Of a stretch of 64,000 nucleotides of DNA, positions 54,201-64,000 are shown one piece after another; the first letter of the stretch is position 1, and each line of letters opens with the position of its first letter. Position numbers and translations under genes: made by a program. Below the pieces are notes generated by a model, which was not told the origin of the DNA, did no database searches, and saw nothing but the letters and a program-made list of their open reading frames with translations. Source of the DNA: Scylla paramamosain (lineage: Eukaryota > Arthropoda > Malacostraca > Decapoda > Portunidae); assembly GCF_035594125.1 (NCBI RefSeq), contig NC_087190.1, forward strand, positions 8,111,539 to 8,175,538, in the 5' to 3' direction.

Positions 54201-56068
54201 TTTCGTTTCCCACAAATAGGGTTCTTAGCATGTATTTAAGCGTTTTATTGGTAACATGATCAAAAACACTCAAAATACATGTTTTTGGTAATGTTATTCT
54301 GTTTCTCCATAAAGTGTGTTTTGCATGCGTTTTAGTGTTTTGGTATATAAGGAGCTCAAAAACACTTAAAGGCAAGTTCTTGGTAAACATTGGTTTTATT
54401 CCCATGTAATGTGATTGCCCTTCTTATTAGTGCTTTACTGCCTATCACGCTCAAAAACACTCAATAGACACTTTTCTGAAAATGTCGTTTTTTTTTTTTT
54501 TTACCACATAAAGCTGGTTTCGCAATCAATTTGGGTTTTGGGTAACTAAGAATGTGAAAAACACTCAAAATACTCGCATTTAGTAAGGTTTTTCTGTTTC
54601 TCAATTAAGAGTGTTATGAGTTTCGGCATTTTGGTATCTAGGAAACTATTTAGTTTCGCATGTAATTTGGGATTTTCGTAACTAAGAATGTGAAAAACAC
54701 TCAAAATAAACACATTTTGTAAGGTAATTCTGTTTCTCAATTAAAAGTGTTATTCATGAGTTTCATCATTTTTGTATCTAAGAAACTTCTCTAGATACAG
54801 GAGTTTTTGCGTTTTTTGCCTTTTGGTTCTTGTGGAACTATAAAACACTCATTATACACGTTTTTAAGAATGTCCTTTTGTTTTGCAATATTTTGCATCC
54901 ATTTTTGCATTTTTTTTAGGTAACAAGCTCAAAAACATTCAAAATATACATTTTTTCGTAATGTAATTCTATTTCTTCATATTGGTTGGTTTGCATCCTT
55001 TTTAGCGTTTTTCTACGTAAAACACTGAAAAGACACGTTTTCAGTAATTTTGTTTTGGATTCCCATATTGAGTGACTTCCATGTTATTATCGTTTTGGTG
55101 CCTAACATACTGAAAAACACTCAGAAGTAAGGTTTCTCGTAAAGTCGTTTAATTTCCTTATGTAGGTGGCTTTGCATTCACTTAAGAGTACATAACATTC
55201 CGAAAAAAAAAGCTAAATTTAACTTTTTTGATAATATTTTTTATCACATAATTGCCCAGAATTTTCCCAGAATTTTGGCATCTCGGTACCTATGAAGATG
55301 AATAACAGAAAAAAAAAAAATTTCCGTTTTTTTATATATTTTTTTATTTTTTCTTTATAAAGAGTGTTATTTGTGGTTTTTAGTTTTTTGGTTCTTAAGG
55401 AACTTAAAAAAAAAAACTCATAATACACGTTTCTCGTAATGTCCTTTCGTTTCCCAAACATTGGGTTCTTTGCATGTATTTTCGAGTTTTTATAGGTAGC
55501 ATGATCAAAAACACTCAAAATACATGTTTTTTGGTAATGTTATTCTAATTCTCCATAAAGGATGTTTTGCATTCGTTTTAGCGTTTTGGTATATAAGGAG
55601 CTCAAAAAAAAATTAAAGGCAAGTTCTTGGTAAAAGTTGGTTTCATTCCCATGTAATGTTATTGGTGAAATTGTTCTTGGTAAAATTTTGTTTTATTTCC
55701 ATGTAATGTGATTGCCCTGCTTTATAGTGCTTTATGGCCTAACACGCTCAAAAACACTCAAAAGACACTCTTCTGGTAATGTCATTTTTTTTTTCCACAT
55801 AAAGCTAGTTTCGCATGCAATTTGGGGTTTTGGTAACTAAGAATGTAAAAAACACTCAAAATACACGCATTTGGTAAGGTTGTTCTGTATCTCAATTAAG
55901 AGTGTTATTCATGAGTTTCAGCGTTTTGGTACCTAAGAATCTCAAAAACACTCATAATGCACGTTTCTCGTAATGTCGCTCTTTTTCTTCATATAGGGTG
56001 CTTTGCATGCATTTTGGCATTTTTTCACGTAACAGCTGAAAAACACTGAAAATACACGCTTTTGGTAA
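50165..56068 (+). repeat. HOR satellite array, block D
   Basis: HOR units have landmarks at about 50938, 51913, 54058 and 55288, with an abbreviated unit near 52970. From about 53345 the block is a condensed copy of block A: 53345-54650 matches about 9722-10990, 54650-55660 matches about 13268-14800, and 55660-57030 matches about 16970-17400 plus 18713-19615. The two skipped stretches are each near two HOR units, as expected for unequal exchange in register. No gene is visible. Confidence 0.86.
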
Positions 56069-56869
56069 TAAGAACATAAGAACATAAGAAATAAGTAAAT
56101 CTACAAGAAGAATCTGCTATTATTGACACCATTATTTTACATTCAACAGAAGTTAAGCTGACAGGTTAGACGTTAAAGTTTTATCTCCTTTCTTAAAGGT
56201 AGGTACTATATTCGCCTGCCTCCAAATTACCGATACCTCACATGACTAAAGTGATTTCCTAAGGACAGAAACTAACAGATTACTTATAACCTTTTTCCTT
56301 TCCTTAAATACTGTGGAATATATTTCATCTGGTCCTGGTGACTTGAACTTTTCAACTTATCCATCTCCTGTTCCACTATCTCTTTTAGTTATGGTAATAT
56401 CTGTCAGCTTCTCATCCTCTTCTACTCTAAATATCTTCTCACTATTCGGCAAATCCTGCATGTTTTCCTGGGCAAAGACAATTAAAAAATACTCGCTCAC
56501 AATTTTACTAATCTCCTCTCAACAACTAATCAGGTCCCATTCTGCTGTCTTTAAGGAACTATTGTTTCTCTATTTTTTGTCTTATATGCCTGATAAAATC
56601 CCTTGAGGTCCATCTTCGCTTGGCTGGCTACCTTTAATTCATAACTATTTTTAGCTTTCCTTGTTAAACTCCTGACTTTTCTAATTCATTATATTATGGC
56701 CTTAAAACCACTTCCCCTGTCTTTAATCTCATATATACTTCTCCTTCGCAGTATGTAGTGTTTTAACCTCAGTCATCCATTTAGGATCATTCTTCTGCGA
56801 TCTTTTTCTTCTGTAAGGCATGTTCCCTAACTTTCCTGAATGTAATTTATCAACGAAATATTTATTTCG
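56069..56869 (-). mobile_element. Internally deleted second copy of the degenerate LINE
   Basis: This copy has the same boundaries as the element at 17363-19470: TTTTGGTAA before the TAAGAACATAAG tail, and CTTCTCCATAAAGGG after TATTTATTTCG. It lacks about 1.3 kb (positions equivalent to about 17405-18711), so the 3' tail is joined to the AATGTAAAATAATGG region of the RT. The remaining RT sequence is broken. Because both sides of satellite also match the flanks of the first copy, this is one insertion duplicated with its surroundings rather than a second transposition. Plus-strand open frames here are antisense to the RT remnant. Confidence 0.87.
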
Positions 56870-59800
56870 CTTCTCCATAAAGGGTGTTTTGTATGGGTTT
56901 TAGCGTTTCTGTACATAAGAACCTATAAAACACGTTTTTAGTAATGTTGTTTTGTATTCCTTTATAGAGTGCTTTCCATGCTTTTTAGCGTTCTGGTGTC
57001 TAACACGTTGAAAAACACTCAAAAGGCACGTTGATGATAATGTCGTTTCGTTTCCCGATAAAGGGGGCTTCCAATGCATTTTGTCTTTTGGTACTTAACA
57101 ATATGAAAAAGAGTTTAAGTAAAAGTTTTCGGTAGAGTTGTTTTTCCATATAAAGTGATAATCATGTGTTTTTGAGTCTTGGTACCTAAAAAGCTCAAAA
57201 TCTCTCATAATACATTTTTCTCGTAATGTCCTTTGTTTTCTCCATGTAGGATGCTTTGCGTGTAATTTGGCATTTTTGTACTTAACAAGCACAAAAACAA
57301 TCAAAATACAAGTTTTTGGTAATGTTATTCTGTTTCTCCATAAAGGTTGTTTTGCATGCATTTCAGCAATTTTGGACGTAAGAAGGTCAAAAACACTCTA
57401 AAGATACTTTCTTGGTAATGTTATTTTATATTGCCAAATAAGGTGCTTTCAATGCTTTTTAGCATTTTGATTCCTAACACTCAAGTAAACACTCAAAAGA
57501 CACGTTTCCTGTAATATAGTTTTGCTTCTTCATATAGGGATCTGCATGCATTATGACGTTTTGCTACATAATATGAGAGACGCTCAAAATAAAGGTTTCA
57601 GGTAATGTTGTTCTTTTTCTCTATATGGGGTGCTATTTATGCGTTTTAGCGTTTTGGTACTTAGGAAGCTCAAAAACACTAACAAAACTTGTTTATCCTA
57701 ATGTCTTTCTATTTCCCCATATAGGATTCTTCGTATGTTTTTTGACGTTTTGGTACATAAGGTAAAAAAAAAAAAACACTAAAAAACACATTTTTGGTGA
57801 TGTTCTGTTTCTCCATTAGGAGATATAGGATATATTCAATTTTCATTCTGGCGGTTTAGTGTTTGGTACCTAAGAGACTCAAAACACTGATAATGCACGT
57901 TTCGCGTAATGTCCTATCGTTTCCACATACAGGGTGCTTTACATGCATTTTTAAGTTGATGTACGTAACAGACTGAAAAAGACTCAAAATACACGTTTTT
58001 GGTAAGGTTTTTCTATTTGGTAGGTGTTTGTTGCACGTGGTTTAGCGTTTTGGAACGTAAAAAGTTTAAAACACTTAAAAGACATGCTTTTAGTAATGTT
58101 ATTTTGCATTTCTATATAAAGTGCTTTCCATGCTATTTAGCGTTTTCGTGCATAACACGCTGAAAAACACATAAAATCACATTTCTTACATTGTTGTTTA
58201 ATTTTCTCGTATAGCGAGCAAGCATTATGATGTTTTGCTACCTGACAATGTGAAAAAAAACATTCAAATTACACGATTTTGGTAATGTTTTTCTCTTTCT
58301 CCATACAGTGTGCTTCTCATTTATTTTAGCGTTTTGGTACCTGAGAAGCTGAAAAAAAAAACTCATAATACACGTTTTTTGTCATGTCCTTTCATATCCT
58401 CATATAGGCTCTTTTTGGTGCTTTGGTACCTAACAGGGTGTTTGCATGTATTTTGACATTTTAGTTCGTAAGAACCTAAAAAAATACTCTAAAGAGACGT
58501 TTTAGTAGTTTTGCATTCCCCTATAGGGTGATTTCGTTGCTTCTTACTGATTTGGTGCCTAACACGCTCAAAAAATAACAAAAGACAAGTTTCTAGTGAT
58601 TTCGTTTCATTTCTTCATATAGGTTGCTTTACATGCATGTTGGCATTTTGGTAATTATCAATGTAAAAAAATACACGTTTTTGGTAAGTTTGTTCTTTTT
58701 CTTCAGAGCACTATTGAAGCTTTTTACTGATTTGGTACTTAAGAGAGTAATAAAAAAAAAAAACATAACAAACGTTTCTCGTAATGTCCTTTCATTTCCA
58801 TATGCAGGGTGTTTTGTTTGATGATAGGCGATTTTGTACATAATAAGCTCAAAGACACTCAAAATACACGTTTTTGGTAAATGTATTCTGTTTCTCCATA
58901 TAGGGCATTTTCATGCGTTTTTGATGTCGTTTCATATATCTATATATGGGTCTTTGCATGCATTTTGGCTTTTTGGTAACTAACAATGTCATAACACTCA
59001 AAATGCACGGTTTTTTTTGGCAATATTGTTCTTTTTCTCCATATAGAGCGTTATTCATGCGTTTTACCCTTTTGATACTAAGAAGGTCAAAAAACACTCA
59101 TAATACACGTTTCTCGTAATGTCTTTTGATTTTTCCCATATATGGTATTTTCGATTCATTTAGTCATTTTTTTAATGTAACAATCTTATAAAACATTAAA
59201 AAGATACTTGTTTTTGGTAATGTTATTCTGTTTCTCCATAAAGGATTTTTTCTATGTTTTTTTTTTTTATCGTTTTGGTACGTAGGACACTCAAAAGAAA
59301 CGTTTTCTTAATGTTGTTTTGTATTCCCATATCAGGTGATTTGTATGCTTTTTAGCATTTTTGTGCCTAACACGCTGAAGAACATATTTTAGATACGTTT
59401 CTGAAATCTCGTTTCCTTTCCCCAAATAAGGGGCTTTACATGCATTATGGAGTTTTTATTCATAACAATGTGAAAACACTGAAAATATACGTTTTTGGTA
59501 ATGTTATTTCATATAGAGTGTTATTCATGCATTTTAGCGACTTCGTACCTAATAAGTGAAAAAAAAAAAAAAACAATAGCACACATTTAAGTAACGTCTT
59601 TTCATTTTCCCAGTTAAGATACTATATATGCATTTTGGCGTTTTTCTACTTAACTAACTCAAAAACATTCGAAATATTTGTTTTTGATAATATTATTTCT
59701 CCATGTTTTTTTGTTTTTTTTTCATGCGATTTAGCGTTTCGGTAGGTAAGAAAATAAAAAACACTGAAAACTGACGTATTTGGTTAAGTTGTTTTGTTTT

Positions 59801-59907
59801 CCTTTATAGGGTGCTTTCCATGCTTTTTAGCGTTTTGGTGCCTACCACACAAATAAACATTCAAAAGGCACTTTTCTGGAAATCGCGTTTCCTCTCCTCA
59901 TTTAGGG

Positions 59908-60412
59908 TACAAAAACATGTATTAGTAGTGTTTTCGAAAACGCCGAAGTGCATACAAAGTAAGCTATACTGGAGAAACAAACAAAAACGTATCTTTTGAG
60001 TGTTTTCATCTTTTTACGTACCAAAACACTATAATGCATAGAAAAGAAACTTCATGGAAAAACAGAATAATATTGCCAAAAACGTGTATTTTGAATGTTT
60101 TTCAGCTTATTACGTACCAATACGCAAAAATTCATCCATTTCACCCTCTATAGGGTAAAGAGACGACATTCCCAGAAAAAAATGTTATTTCGGGGCTTTT
60201 CAGCGTTAGGCACCAAAACTCTAAATAGCATGGAAGACACTCTATATAGAAATCAAAACAACATTATCAAAATGGTGTCTTTTGAGTGTTTTTGAGCTTC
60301 TTACGTTCCAAAATGCTAAAACGCGTGCACAATAGCCTTTATCGGGAGACATTACCAAAAACGTATGATTTAAGCGTTTTCCAGCTTTTTAGAAACCAAA
60401 ACGCCTAAATGG
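59908..60412 (-). repeat. Inverted block of monomeric satellite
   Basis: About five monomers read in reverse (GTACCAAAACACTATAATGC, TTACGTACCAATACGC, GGCACCAAAACTC) between plus-oriented monomers. The switches at about 59908 and 60412 are abrupt and lack the fold-back hairpin seen at 8.8 kb. Confidence 0.78.
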
Positions 60413-61275
60413 ATGTGCTAATCACGTGTTTCAGTATTTTATTACCTAAGAAGCTCAAAAACACTTATAATATACGTTTTTGGTAATGTTCTGTTTTTTA
60501 TATATGGTATTCTCTATAGATTGCCGTACCTAACATGAGGAAAAAAAAACATTTGTTTGGTTAATGCTTTTTTCTCCATATAGAGTGATATTCACGTGTT
60601 TTAGTGTTTTCGTACATAAGATGTTGAAAAACACTCATAATAATATTTTTTCTTAATAACTTTTCGTTTCTCAATGTCCGTTAATTTGTGTGCATTTTGG
60701 CGTTTTCGTACCAAACAAGCTCAAAAACACTCAAAACACACATTTTTGGTAATGTTCTATTTCACCATAAAGGATGTTTTGCACGCTTTTTAGAAATTCG
60801 GTACGTAAGAAGCTCAAAAACATTCAAAAGACACGTTTTCGATGTTATATATATTTTTTTCCTATATAGAGTGTTTTCCATATTCTTTTTTTTTTTTTTT
60901 TTTTTTTGTGGGGTTGGTTTCTAATATGGTCAAAACACTCAAATGACACGTTTCCGGTAATATAATTTCTTTACATCAAATAGTGTGCTGTCTGCATTTT
61001 GGCGTTTTAGTAGCTAATGATCGGGAAAACTCTCAAAACACGCGTTTATAGTAATGTTGTCCTCTTTCTCCATAAAGGGTGTTTTTCATGTGTTTTAGAG
61101 TTTTAGTACGTAAGAAACTGAAAAACACTCAAAAGACAAGTTTTTGTTAATATTGATTGCTTTTCCTATACAGGTTGTCTTGCATGCACTTTGGTGTTTT
61201 TGTATCTAACAAGCTCAAAAACACTCACCATACAAGTTTTTCGTAATGTTGGTCTGTTTTTTTTTTTTTTTTTAT

Positions 61276-62668
61276 ATGTATGGTGTTCACTATGCTTTTA
61301 GGCGTTTTGGTACCTATCATGGGAAAAAAAAAAAAAACTCATAAAGTACGCGTTTGGTAATGTTGTTTTCTTTCTGCAAATATAGTATTATTCACGTGTT
61401 TTAGACTTTTGGTATCTATGAAGCTGAAAAAGACATAATACACCTTTATGTTAATATCGTTTCTTTTACCTATATAGGGTAATTTGCATACATTTTGGAG
61501 TTTTGTTACCTAACAAGCTAAAAAAAAATCTCAGAACATACGTTTTTGCTAATATTGTTTTGGACGCCTTTTATCGTTTTGGTACGTAAGAAGCTAAAAA
61601 ACACTAGATTATGTTAATGTTATCTTGTTTTCCCATATAGGGTGTTTTCCTTGCATTTTTTTTTTTTTTTAGCGTTTTGCTGCCTAATACGCTCAAAACA
61701 CCTAAAAGACAAGTTTCTGGTGGTTTTGCTACTGGTTTTGTTAATGTTTTTTTTTTTTTTCTCTCTCATATAGAGTAATATTTACGTGTTTTATCGTTTT
61801 GGTACATAAAAAAATAAAAATAAAAACACTCATAATACACGTTTCTGTTAATATCGTTTCGTTTCCTTAAATAGGGTTCTTTGCATGCAATATGGGGTCT
61901 AGTACCTAACAAGTTAAAAGACACTGAAATAAGAATTTTTTTGCTAAAGTTTCCCATAAATGTTTCTTTGCTCACATTTTAGCGTTTTGTACGCTGAAAA
62001 ACACTAAAAAGAAACGTTTTTGACAATGTTGTTTTCTTTTCTCATATAGAGCTATTTCCATGCTTTTTAGCTTTTTGTTGCCTAATTTGCTCAAAAATTC
62101 CCAAATGGCACGTTGCAGGTATTACCTTTTAGTTACTCCAGACAAGGTATTCTACATGCATTCTGTCGTTTTGGTACCTAACTTAAAAACACTTAAAACA
62201 CACGTTTTTGTTAATGTTCTATTTCTCAGTAAAGTGCGTTTTGCATCACTTTTAGAGTTTCGGTGCGTACGAAGCTGAAAAACACTTAAAAGATATGTTT
62301 TTGGTAATGTTTTTTTTTCTCTCTCTTCTTCTATAGGATGCCTTGCATGTACTTTGGCGTTTTGATAATTAACAAACACAAAAATATTCATAATACATGT
62401 TTGTGATCATGTCGTTCTGTTTCTTCACATAGGGTGCTTTATATGTATTTTGGCGTTTTGGTCCCTAACATGGGGAAAAGCACCCATAATACACGTTTTT
62501 CGTAATGATGTTCTGTTTCTTCATATATAATGCTATTTACGTGTTTTAGCGTTTCGTTACATATGAAGCTGAAAAACAGCGTTAATATCTTTTCTTTTCC
62601 CCATATCTGAAACTTTGCATGCATTTTGGCGATTAGTTATCTAACAAGCTCAAAAACACTCAAACACA
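61276..62668 (+). repeat. Second copy of the window's first 1.4 kb
   Basis: The sequence parallels 1-1380 throughout, sharing private features. These include TGTATGGTGTTCACTATGC, the GGCACGTTGCAGGTA monomer, CCAGACAAGGTATTCTACATG and the CCCATATCTGAAACTTTGC monomer. Differences are scattered substitutions and T-run or A-run lengths. The match ends near 62668, where this copy continues as monomeric satellite while the first copy changes to HOR. Confidence 0.9.
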
Positions 62669-63013
62669 CGTTTTTTGCTAATATTGTTTTTTTTTTCATA
62701 AATTGTTATCGTTTTGGTACGTAAGAAGCTCAAGAGCACACAAAGGACACGTTTTTGTTGAAGTTGTTTTGTTTTCCTATATAGGGTATTTTCCATGTAT
62801 TTTTTTTTTTTAGCGTTTTGGTGCCTAATACCTTAAAAAAAAAAAAACACCTAAATGACACGTTTTTGGAAATGTCGTTTCGTTACTTCATATAGGGCGC
62901 TCTGCATTCATTTTGGCGTTTTACTACTTATTACGCTGATAATACACATTGTTGGTATTTTTTGTCTCCACAAACAGTGTTTTCCATGCGTTTTACCGTT
63001 TTAGTACGTAAGC

Positions 63014-63805
<792 letters not shown>

Positions 63806-64000
63806 CGCGCTTTAGCGTTTTGATACATAAGAAGCTCAAAAACACTCAAAAAATATCTTTCTGGTAATGTCGCTCCGTGCTTTGCATGCATTTTGCAGTT
63901 TTGGTAGATAAGAAGCTCAAAACACTCAATAAACACGTTTTATGCAATGTTTTTTTTTTTCTGTTTATAAAGGGTACGTAAGAAGCTGAAAACACTAAAA

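Overview
The window is satellite DNA from an animal nuclear genome, with no host gene that I can support. Three non-LTR retrotransposon loci sit in it. The intact element's protein, its 5' leader and its 3' tail look to me like families that are abundant in decapod crustaceans, especially crabs. That assignment is recognition from memory and should be treated as inference. Nothing looks prokaryotic: there are no long ORFs outside the retroelements, no operons, no RNA genes, and the sequence is extremely AT-rich. Almost every short ORF is a translation of the satellite or of TA runs. || Satellite architecture. Everything outside the retroelements derives from one monomer of roughly 85-97 bp. 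Its recurring parts are a core like TTTGCATGC, then TTTTAGCGTTTTGGTAC, then an AAAAACACTCAAAA-like stretch, then a T-rich stretch TTTTTGGTAATGTT. Two organisational states exist. Monomeric, irregular arrays lie at the two ends (1-~1390 and ~56870-64000) and in an inverted island (34493-36440). Between them lies a higher-order repeat (HOR) of about 11 differently diverged monomers with a period near 1.1 kb, covering about 1391-56068 apart from the insertions. A landmark in each unit, a GAAGATGAATAAC-like sequence followed by an A-run and a T-rich/TTTA tract, recurs at about 2391, 3374, 4474, 5571, 6648, 7984, 10435, 11525, 12609, 13920, 15547, 16644, 20749, 21860, 22968, 24094, 25178, 27818, 29718, 30824, 31908, 34101, 37484, 38592, 40048, 43170, 44281, 45391, 46524, 50938, 54058 and 55288. 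|| Layout: 1-1390 monomeric; 1391-17362 HOR with a 545-bp TA expansion and a fold-back inversion near 8.4-8.9 kb; 17363-19470 degenerate LINE; 19471-34492 HOR with three related inverted inserts; 34493-36440 inverted monomeric island; 36441-46860 HOR; 46861-50164 apparently intact LINE on the minus strand; 50165-56068 HOR; 56069-56869 second, internally deleted copy of the degenerate LINE; 56870-64000 monomeric satellite, with a large near-perfect palindrome around a TA run at 63.0-63.8 kb. || Relations. Blocks of the array are copies of other blocks kilobases away and can be followed by shared breakpoints. The intact LINE is bracketed by two about 98-99% identical 1.1-kb HOR copies whose ends coincide with the element ends. 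The two degenerate LINE copies have homologous flanks, so they are one old insertion amplified with its surroundings. The first 1.4 kb of the window recurs 61.3 kb downstream in the same orientation.
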